A stretch of 64,000 nucleotides of DNA from Komagataeibacter sp. FXV3 (GCF_015155755.1 NZ_VWPI01000124.1:1-64000), one strand, 5' to 3'. Positions 1 through 8,829 are shown, numbered from the stretch's first letter. Notes: generated by a model from the sequence alone, not told the origin. Program-made: numbers and translations.

Positions 1-1373
1 ATCACCACCGCATCCCCCACCGCGCCATAGCCATCACCCTTTGTCACTGACAGCGCCTGGTCCACCACGCTTTCGATATTATGGACCGGCGTTTCCTGTC
101 CCACGGATACCGCCTGCACGCCCCATGCAACCGCCAGCCTGCGGGCAATGTCATCGGTCGGGGTCAGGCCAAGGATGGTGCAGGTGGGCCGTTCACGCGC
201 AATACGCAGCGCGGTGCGACCCGACAGGGTAAAGGCCACCACGGCTGCGGCATCAAGGGTGGATGAAATCTGGCGCGCGGCGGCGGCAATGGCGCCGGGC
301 ACGTCATGTTCCGGATCAGGGCTGGATGTTTCCATCTGGCGACGCCAGACCTCGTCCTCCTCCACCCGGCGCACGATCCGGTCCATGATGGCGACCGCTT
401 CACGCGGGTATGACCCTACCGCCGTTTCAGCCGACAGCATGACGGCGTCCGCCCCGTCAAACACCGCCGTCGCCACGTCCGATGCCTCCGCCCGGGTGGG
501 CGTCGGGGCATGGACCATGCTTTCCAGCATCTGGGTCGCCACCACGACCGGGCGACCAAGCTGCCGGGCAATGCGGATGATGCGTTTCTGCGCCAGCGGC
601 ACGCGTTCGGGCGGCAGTTCGACCCCCAGGTCGCCACGCGCCACCATCACCGCGTCCGACAGGGCGACGATTTCATGCAGGTTGTCCATCGCCTGCGGCT
701 TTTCCAGCTTGGTCATGATCCATGCCCGGCCCGCCGCCAGTTTCCGGGCCTCACGCACGTCCTCGGGACGCTGCACGAAGGACAGGCCGACATATTCGAT
801 GCCAAGGTCCAGCGCGAAGGCCATGTCAGCCCGGTCCTTGTCTGTCAGCGCGGGGATGGGCAGGACCACATCGGGCACATTGACCCCCTTGTGATCCGAC
901 AGCGGACCACCAAGCACCACCTCGGTAAGAAGGAAGTCATCGCCCCGGTCAAATATCCGCAGCGCCAGCCTGCCATCATCCAGCAGCAGCGTGCTGCCCA
1001 CGGCGGCGGCGGTGATGATTTCGGGATGCGGCAGGCAGACCCGTGTCTCGTTCCCCGGCGTGGGATCAAGATCCAGCCGGAAGCGTGCGCCCGCGCTCAA
1101 CTGCACCTTTCCATTGGAAAAATTGCCCACGCGCAGTTTTGGCCCCTGCACATCGGCCAGAATGCCAATCGGGCGCCCCAGTTCGGCCTCCACATTGCGG
1201 ATCACGGCATGACGGGCGGCGTGGTCGGCATGGGTGCCATGGGAAAAATTCAGCCGGAACACATCAACCCCCGCCACCGCCAGCGCGCGAATGGTCGCGT
1301 GGTCCGTGGTGGCCGGCCCCAGTGTCGAGACAATCTTGGTCCGGCGCATGGCGCGATAGGGTTTATCCGGCAT
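1..1373 (-). CDS. pyk: pyruvate kinase (3' end beyond window)
   Basis: Converts phosphoenolpyruvate and ADP to pyruvate and ATP in the last step of glycolysis, in the cytoplasm. About 457 residues are visible and the frame runs off the left edge, so the C-terminal tail is missing. The N-terminus MPDKPYRAMRRTKIV leads into the usual RTKIV/TLGP start of the family. SHG, ADVQGPKLR, the MTKLE catalytic-lysine motif near residue 220, ARGDLG and TQMLESM follow in the expected order. The start is ATG at 1373; a second ATG eight codons in is possible. It reads towards the window edge and is separated by about 30 bases from the SH3 gene on the same strand. Confidence 0.93.
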   Translation of the reverse strand, partial: MPDKPYRAMRRTKIVSTLGPATTDHATIRALAVAGVDVFRLNFSHGTHADHAARHAVIRNVEAELGRPIGILADVQGPKLRVGNFSNGKVQLSAGARFRLDLDPTPGNETRVCLPHPEIITAAAVGSTLLLDDGRLALRIFDRGDDFLLTEVVLGGPLSDHKGVNVPDVVLPIPALTDKDRADMAFALDLGIEYVGLSFVQRPEDVREARKLAAGRAWIMTKLEKPQAMDNLHEIVALSDAVMVARGDLGVELPPERVPLAQKRIIRIARQLGRPVVVATQMLESMVHAPTPTRAEASDVATAVFDGADAVMLSAETAVGSYPREAVAIMDRIVRRVEEDEVWRRQMETSSPDPEHDVPGAIAAAARQISSTLDAAAVVAFTLSGRTALRIARERPTCTILGLTPTDDIARRLAVAWGVQAVSVGQETPVHNIESVVDQALSVTKGDGYGAVGDAVV

Positions 1374-1403
1374 TTTCTTCTCCAGCCCGTTTACGATCAA
1401 CCG

Positions 1404-2366
1404 TCAGGAAGGGGATATGACCTCCTGCGGCAACAGCCCCCACACGGCGCTGCGTTCCAGCCATCCGCTGTACTGCTTGACCGATACCTTGCACCATGAC
1501 GTACCCGCCTGGCACTGCCGCAGCGTGCCTACCACGCCGGGACGCAGCACGGCCACGACGGGCGATGTCGTGCTGGCGTCCGAACGCAGCATGACAGCCC
1601 CCCTGATATCCGCCGCGTCAGCCGCGTCCGCCACATGACCGACAATACGGGTATCCGCCCGGCCGATCACGTCGGTTTCCTTGGCGGCAGGCTGTCCTGC
1701 CTGCTGGGCATCGCCCTGTGGGGGCAGTCCCGGAATGACAAACGTGCGCGTTCCCACCAGGGTTGCCTGATGGACCCAGCCCTTCTGGCCGTCCGAATCC
1801 TCCACCAGGCGCCAGACATCGAATTCGCGCTCGATCTTCACCGGCAGGCCGCGGCGGTGGTACACCCAGTCAATGGGATAGCGCTGGCCCGGCCCGGTGC
1901 GCAGGTTGACCTCATCCGCGCGGAAGGCGGCGAAGCGCGGCAGCGGCAGGCCGGTCACGCTGCCCTTCGTATTGTCCACCGGGGCAAGGGCCGCGGGCGC
2001 ATCCGGCGGCGGGGCCGCATGCGCGGGCGGCGGCGGGGCGCTGCCGGCAACCGCGGCAGCCCCTGCTGTCCCGGCCGCAACCCCCGCCGCCGCACCGGCG
2101 GCAGCGGCTGCGTGATGATGGTGATGCGCCCCGGCCGCATGGGTTTTCTTTTCCTTGCCCGCATGGGCATGGGCGGACGTGGCCTCGGCGGTTTTGGCAT
2201 GGTGGGCATGATGGTGCGTCGTGGCCTGTGCCACGGCACGGTCCATATGCCCACCACCCATGACCAGCACGGCCGCACAGGCTGCCAGATATCCCCGCCG
2301 CACGGGGGTGCGGGACGGCACGCGGGCCGGTCGCGCAAGGAATTCATGCCGCACGCACTGCGCCAT
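1404..2366 (-). CDS. exported SH3-domain protein with His/Ala-rich linker
   Basis: 320 residues. The N-terminus has basic residues followed by a hydrophobic run ending near AVAQ at residues 44-47, consistent with a signal peptide, so the protein is probably periplasmic or envelope-bound. Residues 48-130 are low complexity: His clusters (THHHAHH, HHHHH), then long Ala runs and Pro-rich sequence. Residues 140-210 form a bacterial SH3-like domain (RADEVNLRTGPGQRYPIDWVY, GWVHQATLVG), and a second, weaker SH3-like unit follows with the C-terminal GWLERSAVWG. The family (COG3807-type) is thought to bind peptidoglycan or envelope partners, but no catalytic function is visible. The His cluster could bind metal; that is inference. 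Confidence 0.8.
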   Translation of the reverse strand: MAQCVRHEFLARPARVPSRTPVRRGYLAACAAVLVMGGGHMDRAVAQATTHHHAHHAKTAEATSAHAHAGKEKKTHAAGAHHHHHAAAAAGAAAGVAAGTAGAAAVAGSAPPPPAHAAPPPDAPAALAPVDNTKGSVTGLPLPRFAAFRADEVNLRTGPGQRYPIDWVYHRRGLPVKIEREFDVWRLVEDSDGQKGWVHQATLVGTRTFVIPGLPPQGDAQQAGQPAAKETDVIGRADTRIVGHVADAADAADIRGAVMLRSDASTTSPVVAVLRPGVVGTLRQCQAGTSWCKVSVKQYSGWLERSAVWGLLPQEVISPS

Positions 2367-2381
2367 CGTGTTCTCTTGTCC

Positions 2382-2768
2382 TTACAGGGTTATGATCTGC
2401 CGCCCCCGGGCGGCTTCAAGGAAAGTCGGGACACCCGCCACCTGCACGCAGGGCAGCAGACGGTCCGCAGGAAGATCGCACAGTTTCAGCGCCGCTTCAC
2501 AGGCCATAAATGTCGCATCCAGTTCAATCGCCGCATCACGTAACGTATCCATGCCCGCGACCCCACGCGCGCGCACCAATGCGTCGTCACCCGCATCATG
2601 CAGCCCGCTCCAGTCACGCGCCAGCGCATGCACCCCACGTCCCGCCGCAAACACGATGACGGGCCGGCCAATGGCCAGCGCCCCCGCCGCCAGCACGAAG
2701 GCATAATGCGCACGGGCGTACGCCCCATCATATAACAGGATGGCCATGGCTCCGTCGTCCCCCATCAT
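2382..2768 (-). CDS. DsrE-like small protein
   Basis: 128 residues with the alternating hydrophobic strand/helix pattern of the DsrE/DsrF/TusD-like fold. The segment ATFMACEAALKLCDL near residues 86-100 contains the Cys that many family members use for sulfur relay or protein interaction; a second Cys follows at LLPCVQ. The ATG overlaps the stop of the upstream moeB-like gene by a few bases, so the two are translationally coupled. That coupling suggests a job in sulfur transfer to a ThiF-type substrate, which is inference. Two adjacent Met codons leave the exact start ambiguous by one residue. Confidence 0.72.
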   Translation of the reverse strand: MMGDDGAMAILLYDGAYARAHYAFVLAAGALAIGRPVIVFAAGRGVHALARDWSGLHDAGDDALVRARGVAGMDTLRDAAIELDATFMACEAALKLCDLPADRLLPCVQVAGVPTFLEAARGRQIITL

Positions 2769-3589
2769 GATGCCGTTCCTTCGGGCACGCCACAGGCCAT
2801 GGGGGCGGCGTCACGATGGGCGGACAGATCATGGATGGTGGGGTGTGCGCCACATAATGCGCAGTCGGGATCAGTCGGCAGGGTAATGGTGTGGAAGCGC
2901 ATGGCCAGCGCGTCCCATACCAGCAGCCGCCCGGCAAGACTTTCACCGATACCGAGGATTTCCTTCAGCGCCTCGGTCGCCTGCAACGTGCCCATCACGC
3001 CCGTCACCGCGCCGAACACACCCGCTTCGGCGCAGGATGGCACCGTGCCCGCGGGTGGTGCTTCGGGATACAGGCAGCGATAGCACGGGCCACCGGGGCG
3101 GAAGGTGGACAACTGCCCCTCAAACCGCAGCACGGCGGCGGAAATCAGGGTCCGTCCCTCCAGCGCGCAGGCATCGGCCACCAGGTAGCGGGTGGCGAAA
3201 TTGTCGCAGCCATCACAGACAAGGTCATAGTCACGCACCAGCGTGCGCGCGTTGGCGGCGGTCAGCCGGACGTTATGACAATCCACCCGTGTTCCCGGAT
3301 TGATCGCATGCATGGCGTGGGCGGCCGACTCGACTTTCGGCTGACCGATCCGGTCGGTCACATGCGCGACCTGCCGCTGCAGGTTGGACAGTTCGACCAC
3401 GTCATCATCAACCAGCCCGATGCGTCCCACCCCCGCTGCCGCAAGATACAGGGCAACGGGTGAACCGAGTCCGCCCGCGCCAACAATCAGAACACTGGCC
3501 TTTTTCAGGGCTTCCTGCCCCGTTCCGCCAACTTCGGGCAGCAGGATGTGGCGCGCGTAGCGCTGGATCTCGTCCTCTGAAAAATTCAT
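2765..3589 (-). CDS. moeB: MoeB/ThiF/HesA-family adenylyltransferase
   Basis: 274 residues. Such proteins adenylate the C-terminal glycine of a ubiquitin-like sulfur carrier (MoaD or ThiS) for molybdopterin or thiamine biosynthesis. Visible features are the RYARHILLPEVG N-terminus, the nucleotide loop GAGGLGSP at residues 37-44, VELSNLQRQ, CDGCDNFATRYL, the zinc pairs CYRC and CALC, and the reactive-cysteine region PSCAEAGVFG. I start at the second Met of the longer frame because AGGAGG sits seven bases upstream of it. No moaD or thiS is nearby, so the carrier cannot be told from context; thiF is the alternative name. Confidence 0.88.
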   Translation of the reverse strand: MNFSEDEIQRYARHILLPEVGGTGQEALKKASVLIVGAGGLGSPVALYLAAAGVGRIGLVDDDVVELSNLQRQVAHVTDRIGQPKVESAAHAMHAINPGTRVDCHNVRLTAANARTLVRDYDLVCDGCDNFATRYLVADACALEGRTLISAAVLRFEGQLSTFRPGGPCYRCLYPEAPPAGTVPSCAEAGVFGAVTGVMGTLQATEALKEILGIGESLAGRLLVWDALAMRFHTITLPTDPDCALCGAHPTIHDLSAHRDAAPMACGVPEGTAS

Positions 3590-3786
3590 CCCTGCCTCCT
3601 GCCCCGGCCTGTCACGCAACCATGGCCGATATACCGCGTCCGTTGCGTGATGCAGCCGGAAGCGACGGGCATACGATCACGATTACGTGATAATTTCTTC
3701 AGCCAATCATGAAACCAATGCATGCCGGATATGTTTCCAGTATAGTCTAGGAAAGCCGCGAAACCATATGGGGGGAGTATAAATCA
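3590..3786. promoter_or_regulatory. divergent promoter region
   Basis: 197-base spacer between the leftward moeB-like gene and the rightward DUF2939 gene. It is locally AT-rich (about 3685-3780) with a TATAGT hexamer near 3744 that could be a -10 for the rightward gene. A GGGAG ribosome site lies nine bases before the 3787 ATG. No operator or riboswitch is recognisable. Confidence 0.4.
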
Positions 3787-4410
3787 ATGTCTTATCTTTC
3801 CCGCATGGAAATTCCCGACAGCGTTGCCGCCCTGCGCCGCCAGCAGGCGCGATGGGTCTGCGTCGGCACGCTGGCGGCAGCGACCTCACTCTATGCGGCG
3901 TCGCCATTTTTCACGCTGTGGTCCATCACTTCGGCCATCCGCACGCATGACATGGGCAGCCTGAACACCTGTCTCAAATGGGAATCGGTGCGCAACGGGC
4001 TGAAGACACAGGCGGTCGATAGCCTGATTGGCCCCCCGCATGCGGACGACGAACTGCCGGAATTCGGCGCATCCTTCGCGTCCTCCGCCGTGTCGAACGC
4101 CATTGATGAGGAAGTGCGCCCTGACAAGCTGGGCATGCTGGTGGATCACCTGATGCCGCAGGAACAGCCCAGCACGCCACAGACACTGTTTGGCCTGATG
4201 CGGCATGTACATATGCATTTCACCCATCCGGGCGTGTTCGAGGCAAGCGTCATCATGCCCGGGCATGAAAATGAAACGCCACTGCGCCTGCAGATGCGCA
4301 TCCATGCCTTCCAGTGGAAGATCCATCACATAGACCTGCCTGCCCCCCGGCACGCGCCACTGGTCGAAGCTTCGGCCGGGCCCGTGCCCCAGCCGGTCAC
4401 ACAGCCCTGA
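3787..4410 (+). CDS. DUF2939-type membrane-anchored protein
   Basis: 207 residues. An N-terminal cytoplasmic stretch rich in Arg is followed by one hydrophobic segment (residues about 24-45, VCVGTLAAATSLYAASPFFTLW). Then comes a soluble region beginning SAIRTHDMGSLNTCLKWESVRNGLKTQ, typical of DUF2939 proteins, where a short stalk precedes a periplasmic domain. The function of the family is unknown. It stands alone on its strand, with a GGGAG site in front and a GC-rich hairpin just after the stop. The Pro-rich C-terminal tail looks disordered. Confidence 0.75.
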   Translation: MSYLSRMEIPDSVAALRRQQARWVCVGTLAAATSLYAASPFFTLWSITSAIRTHDMGSLNTCLKWESVRNGLKTQAVDSLIGPPHADDELPEFGASFASSAVSNAIDEEVRPDKLGMLVDHLMPQEQPSTPQTLFGLMRHVHMHFTHPGVFEASVIMPGHENETPLRLQMRIHAFQWKIHHIDLPAPRHAPLVEASAGPVPQPVTQP

Positions 4411-4423
4411 TACGGCTGTAACG

Positions 4424-4443
4424 GGCGGGCGTTCCCGCCCGCC
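4424..4443. terminator. GC hairpin between convergent genes
   Basis: Perfect 8-bp stem GGCGGGCG/CGCCCGCC with a TTCC loop, 14 bases after the DUF2939 stop and 18 bases before the end of the convergent DUF3126 gene. No T-tract follows on either side, so termination is plausible but not certain. Confidence 0.5.
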
Positions 4444-4461
4444 ATGTGGCCAGAAACAGGA

Positions 4462-4689
4462 TTACTTCGGCGCGGGCAGGTCTTCTTCCAGCACGGTCAT
4501 GTGGACAGCATAGGACACTTCACCTTCGTCCTCGTCACGGTGGACGGTACCCACCACTTCACCATTGACCGCCAGTTCAACGGACAGACCGGCACGCGGC
4601 GGCGCATTGACCGTCAGCCCCGGTGAACCCAGCAGACGACGCAGGCAGACCTGAAGACGCGAAATTTCGGAAGAGGACATGGCAGCCAT
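4462..4689 (-). CDS. DUF3126 family small protein
   Basis: 75 residues from the chosen ATG at 4689. The sequence MSSSEISRLQVCLRRLLGS followed by an acidic half with GEVVGTVHRDEDEGEVSY matches the compact DUF3126 family found across alphaproteobacteria. Its function is unknown. A GGAGA element lies eleven bases upstream of the chosen start; a second ATG three codons later (4680) is equally family-like. The longer open frame upstream has no family match and is left out. Confidence 0.8.
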   Translation of the reverse strand: MAAMSSSEISRLQVCLRRLLGSPGLTVNAPPRAGLSVELAVNGEVVGTVHRDEDEGEVSYAVHMTVLEEDLPAPK

Positions 4690-4954
4690 GAAACGTATGT
4701 TCTCCAAAATGGCAGGACCCGCCAGAAACAGGATCGGGGCCGGATATGGCCCGGTAGTCAACGCGCGTGGCAGGTCCGGTCAGGATCGCGCGGCTGCCCC
4801 GTGACATGTGCGGGCATCGCCGCAGGCTATAGGCATATGTGTCCGCCCCTGCAACCGCATGCCCATGATTTTCCCCGGCATCGCCGCGTCCCCGCCACGA
4901 TTCCCCTGTTTCCTGACCATAGCGCAACACCAGTAAGAAGGGAGAACAAAGACC

Positions 4955-5515
4955 ATGTGCCTACGATCTTTTCCCCGGCTGATGCTGCTTGTGGCCCTGC
5001 TTGCTCCCCCCATCGGGCTGACAGCGCTTGCAGCCAGCCTGCCGCAGTCCGGTCCCTCCGCAACCGAAACCGGCATGGACCTGAACGCGCGCACCCTGTC
5101 ACGCCAGATCCATGAAGATGGCGCGGAAGCCACCGTCAGGACACTGGACACGCACCGGGCATGGCCCCGCCTGCGCCGGGCCGTGGCAGCGGGGTGGGAT
5201 GGATGGATTGAACTTGTGCCCGACCTGATCGCCCATACGGATGACGCGACAGCGCGCCAGCTGCGCACGGCCCTGCGGCAGGCGCTGCCACGTAATCCGC
5301 ATGCTGTCCTGTCGGTGCTGGACCCCGGCAACGGGCCACTGCTAGGCGCGGGAGCGCTGTGCACGCCCCATGGCATGCCCGCACGCTGGGCCCATGACAG
5401 CATGCGCGCCATCAGCGCCGAACATGACATTCACCTGACCCATCAGGTCAATGACTGCCTTGCGGCGCTGTCAGCCAGTACGACGGCTACTGGAAAGGCA
5501 AATAGCGGAACGTGA
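4955..5515 (+). CDS. small exported protein of unknown function
   Basis: 186 residues that I do not recognise. The N-terminus has two positive charges and a hydrophobic stretch (LMLLVALLAPPIGLTALAAS), so secretion to the periplasm is likely. The mature part is mostly helical with Arg/Ala-rich stretches and one pair of Cys (GALCTPHG and NDCLAAL) that could form a disulfide. GAAGGGAG lies upstream of the ATG. The 3' end overlaps the 3' end of the convergent porin gene by 29 bases. Genes of this type often encode lineage-specific envelope proteins; no function can be given. Confidence 0.68.
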   Translation: MCLRSFPRLMLLVALLAPPIGLTALAASLPQSGPSATETGMDLNARTLSRQIHEDGAEATVRTLDTHRAWPRLRRAVAAGWDGWIELVPDLIAHTDDATARQLRTALRQALPRNPHAVLSVLDPGNGPLLGAGALCTPHGMPARWAHDSMRAISAEHDIHLTHQVNDCLAALSASTTATGKANSGT

Positions 5516-7280
5516 CGTAAATGGTGTTGCCACCGGTGGTGGGGGATGCCCCGTCACCACCTTTATAGGCCAATTTGCGCAGATAGGTGTACTGCACACC
5601 GCTCATCACCGCGCCATACCCCCCCTGCAGCACATGCCACCAGCCGCCCACCGTCAGGTCGGCCAGGGTATGGGTCTGGGCGTCACAGCTGCCACCGCTG
5701 ATCTGTTCCACGTTGCAGCTGCTCAGCGCGAGGTCATTCACCCCATAGCCATACTGGTAGCCATTCGCGTTATAGGTGCGCCGCCCGGCACTTTCCACGC
5801 CACCATACAGATAGACCAGCAGGTTGGGGGTCGGATGGCCGATCAGCCCCATGCTGCCGATGATTTCGGGAATTGGCGCGGGCGTGCCATTGGCCTTGAA
5901 CGTGGCATCAGGCAGCATGCCGGGGCCATAGCGGCCGATCCCCTCGCCCGCCAGCACGTTACCGGTAAACTGCAGGTAGCGGGGAATGACATGCACCGTC
6001 ACGTCACCACCAACGCCACCGGCGAAGGACACCCGTTCACGGATCGGGCCATTCGGGGCCTGCGCCATGGCCTTGAACCAGCGCGCAAGGCCATAGATTT
6101 CGTAATGGGCGGGCTTGGTGTCCAGCGCGCCTTTCAGCACGATATCAGGGGCGACATCCATACTGTATTTGGCATTGGGGTTGAGCATGCCGGAGCCTGC
6201 GTTGCTGTACAGCAGGGTCGTGCCGGATGATGCGATCGTATCATCGCTTGCCCCCGTCAGCATGGCGTGGCTGCCGCCATTGGCGGCATAGGCCACCTGC
6301 GGCGCTTCCAGCGACAGCCCCAGCCACCATTTGCGCCCGAAATCCTTGATGAAGCGGATCTGCGGCACGCGGGTGAACACGATGCCCGGTATCTGGTTGT
6401 TATCGACCACGGGCGGCAGCTGTTCATGACGCGACAGCAGGCCCTGCGTATAGCCGGTGGTCAGGCTCCATGCCTGCCCCGCCAGCACGTGGAAGCCCCA
6501 TTTCGTGTTGCTGTAGGTCATGTACGCCTGACGGATTCGCGGCGTGTAGCTGTTGGTCTGGTAACTGTTGGCCGTGCCCGCGGCCCCACCGAAATCGGTT
6601 TCAATATAGCCTGACAGGGTCTCGTCCTTGGTGGGAGATCCCTGCAGCAGCACGCTCAGACGCGTCAGCTGCGCGGAGGGACGATATTCCCCCGTATGCG
6701 CATTGGGGCTGTTGGCATAGGGGAAGCTGCCCCAGCTTGTGGCGGGACCGCTGGTCAGGTTCTTGCTGCGGTAGATGTTCGAAAAGTCAATGAAGCCACC
6801 CAGACGCACCGACACCCCGCCAATGCGGAAAATGGGCGGCAGGCTGTCCACGCCCGTCTGGGTAATGGCCAGCGGGCTGGAGGAATCAAGGTCAAGCCTG
6901 GGCTGCGCGGGGACGATGGATTCCGTCATGGTGTTTTCAGCCGCAGCCTGCGCCTGCGCGTCATCCGACAGGGTCGGACCACCAATGGTCAGGCGCGACA
7001 GGTCGGGCATGGCCGTGATCTGTCCCATCGTGCTGCCGCCCGATGTCCCCCCGCCCGACGGGTGGCCGCCGGACCGCAGCGTGCGCCCGGCCAGGACATG
7101 CTGGCTGCCATGCGTCATGCCGTGACGGGATTCCAGCTGTTCGACCTTGGCTTCCAGCCGCCGCATTTCGGCATGAAGGGCACGGATTTCCGCCATGTCG
7201 TCCGCACGCGCATCATCGGCCACGGCCATGCCACCCAGCATGACCATCAACCCGCCGAGCAACAGGCGCGGGCGCCGCAT
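5487..7280 (-). CDS. outer-membrane porin with N-terminal coiled coil (DcaP-like)
   Basis: 597 residues from the chosen start. MRRPRLLLGGLMVMLGG with cleavage near DARA is a clear signal peptide. A short coiled coil (AEIRALHAEMRRLEAKVEQLESR) follows, then a Ser/Gly/Thr linker. From about residue 180 onward, beta-strand repeats rich in Tyr, Gly and Asn end in the aromatic terminus TFRYLPFQ, as expected for a trimeric 16-18 stranded porin. DcaP-type porins carry dicarboxylates or other anions; the substrate here cannot be read. The frame extends 48 codons upstream without a signal-like start, so I use the internal ATG. It overlaps its convergent neighbour. Confidence 0.85.
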   Translation of the reverse strand: MRRPRLLLGGLMVMLGGMAVADDARADDMAEIRALHAEMRRLEAKVEQLESRHGMTHGSQHVLAGRTLRSGGHPSGGGTSGGSTMGQITAMPDLSRLTIGGPTLSDDAQAQAAAENTMTESIVPAQPRLDLDSSSPLAITQTGVDSLPPIFRIGGVSVRLGGFIDFSNIYRSKNLTSGPATSWGSFPYANSPNAHTGEYRPSAQLTRLSVLLQGSPTKDETLSGYIETDFGGAAGTANSYQTNSYTPRIRQAYMTYSNTKWGFHVLAGQAWSLTTGYTQGLLSRHEQLPPVVDNNQIPGIVFTRVPQIRFIKDFGRKWWLGLSLEAPQVAYAANGGSHAMLTGASDDTIASSGTTLLYSNAGSGMLNPNAKYSMDVAPDIVLKGALDTKPAHYEIYGLARWFKAMAQAPNGPIRERVSFAGGVGGDVTVHVIPRYLQFTGNVLAGEGIGRYGPGMLPDATFKANGTPAPIPEIIGSMGLIGHPTPNLLVYLYGGVESAGRRTYNANGYQYGYGVNDLALSSCNVEQISGGSCDAQTHTLADLTVGGWWHVLQGGYGAVMSGVQYTYLRKLAYKGGDGASPTTGGNTIYVTFRYLPFQ

Positions 7281-7629
7281 TCCGTCAGGACGACAGGAAA
7301 AACGATCCACTTTCCAACAGTAATCCATCAGTCTGGCGCGTCTGCCCCTGAACATGCGGTTAATAAAAAAATCTGTACGCACCCGCTGCATGTACTGATG
7401 ATGAATACAGTAACAAACGGACACGGCAGATAAAAACCGATCCCTTCCTTATCCGCCACATGCCGGATGGAATAGAGGAATGGCTCGACACCCTATATAG
7501 AAAAAACGTTCAACTGCTATGCATTAACTATTCTCATGCACGGCATATATTCGCATGATTTCGTTTATTTCACACCATTCCTCCCCTTAACTCAAGACCT
7601 CTACATGCTTGAATGAAGGAGTAATGGAC

Positions 7630-8514
7630 ATGACCGCAGCCCGGCTGCCCGGTTCCCACCCCATTGAGGACCGGCCACTCGCCGGGGCGCCGCACCCCGA
7701 TCATCCCTTTCACTGGAAACTGTATGGCTGCGAACTGGTGGCGACAGTAGCGCTTATGATCTGCGGGATCGTGTCCGTCACGGTACTGACCACACCCTAT
7801 ACCGCCATTGGCCGAATGCTTGCCCCCCACCCGATCGTGCAGACGGCGCTGTGCGGGCTGTTCTTCGGGCTGTCGGGCACGGTTGCGGCGTTCACCCCGT
7901 TCGGGCGGGTCAGCGGGGCGCATGTCAGTCCCTCCGTCTCGCTGGCGTTCAGCCTTGCGGGACGGCTGGGGATTGTGGACCTGTGCGGGTATGTGGCAGC
8001 CCAGATGATGGGGGCATACGTCGCAACCCTGCTGCTTGCGGCCCTGGGGCATGTCCTGCCCGTATGGGGGCGGATGGTGCAGGCTTCTGCCTATGCCGCG
8101 ACCGTGCCCTTTTCAGGGGTCGCCATCATGTGGCCGCTGGTGACCGAAATCGTACTGACGGCACTGCTGGTGCTGATGCTGTGCTATCTTGCGGGCCATC
8201 CCGTGCTGAAATGGGTGACGCCGTGGGCGGGGGGACTGTTCTTCCTTGTGTGCAACCCGGTGTCCGCATGGCTGTCGGGCAACAGTTCCAATCTTGCACG
8301 CAGCTTCGGCCCGGCCATGGTCGCGGGACAGTGGGAGTCGTTCTGGATCTATGCGCTGGGACCCTTCATGGGGGCTGCGCTGGCGATATGGCTGATCCGC
8401 TCCCGCCTGCTGGGCCGGATCGAGGTGGAGGAGGCGCGGCTGGTCAATTTCGGCCATCATGGCCGCATTCCCTCCCTTCTGCATCCCGGTCGCCATGCCG
8501 GGGAGAAGGACTGA
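7630..8514 (+). CDS. aquaporin/MIP-family channel with altered NPA boxes
   Basis: 294 residues with six membrane segments of a major intrinsic protein, probably a water or glycerol channel in the inner membrane. The first half-helix reads GAHVSPSVSLAFSLAGR where the family has GAHxNPAVT, so NPA is replaced by SPS. The second reads SGNSSNLARSFGPA where MNPARSFGPA is usual, so NPA becomes NLA. The flanking residues, including the ARS arginine of the selectivity filter, are kept, so this is a true family member with unusual pore signatures. GAAGGAG lies eight bases before the chosen ATG at 7630; an ATG two codons earlier and a TTG at 7609 are weaker choices. Confidence 0.82.
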   Translation: MTAARLPGSHPIEDRPLAGAPHPDHPFHWKLYGCELVATVALMICGIVSVTVLTTPYTAIGRMLAPHPIVQTALCGLFFGLSGTVAAFTPFGRVSGAHVSPSVSLAFSLAGRLGIVDLCGYVAAQMMGAYVATLLLAALGHVLPVWGRMVQASAYAATVPFSGVAIMWPLVTEIVLTALLVLMLCYLAGHPVLKWVTPWAGGLFFLVCNPVSAWLSGNSSNLARSFGPAMVAGQWESFWIYALGPFMGAALAIWLIRSRLLGRIEVEEARLVNFGHHGRIPSLLHPGRHAGEKD

Positions 8515-8620
8515 AATCACGACAAATTATAGTGGTTAGCCAACGTGGCACTTGCAATTCGTTAAAATCATTCCCAAGATTATTCCACTGAATGGCGAAT
8601 CGGGCGGCAAGCCCGGTCCG

Positions 8621-8783
8621 CAGGCGTTCTCAGGGCGGGGCGAAATTCCCCACCGGCGGTGTTTGTTCCCTGTAACAGGGGCACATAAGTCCGCGAGCGC
8701 CCGGCCGCAGCACATGCGGGCGGGGTCAAGCAGATCCGGTGCAATTCCGGAACCGACGGTTACAGTCCGGATGAGAGAGAACG
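8621..8783 (+). promoter_or_regulatory. FMN riboswitch (RFN element)
   Basis: The conserved RFN core is easy to follow: TTCTCAGGGCGGGGCGAAATTCCCCACCGGCGG-type opening (8627-8660), a variable stem, GTCCGCGAGCG, then GATCCGGTGCAATTCCGGAACCGACGG-type sequence and the closing TACAGTCCGGATGAGAGAGAA. It precedes the four-gene rib operon. In the family, FMN binding lowers expression of riboflavin genes by termination or by masking the ribosome site. Confidence 0.96.
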
Positions 8784-8794
8784 GAAACTATGGT

Positions 8795-8829
8795 CCTGCC
8801 TTCCATCCGTGAAGGCAGGTGGATGGTTT
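8795..8829 (+). terminator. riboswitch expression-platform hairpin
   Basis: Perfect 9-bp stem CCTGCCTTC/GAAGGCAGG with a 7-base loop, twelve bases after the RFN core, followed by TGGATGGTTTTA. The hairpin plus short T-run looks like the off-state terminator of the riboswitch. It lies across an apparent early ATG (8790), which argues that translation of ribD starts further down. Confidence 0.6.
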
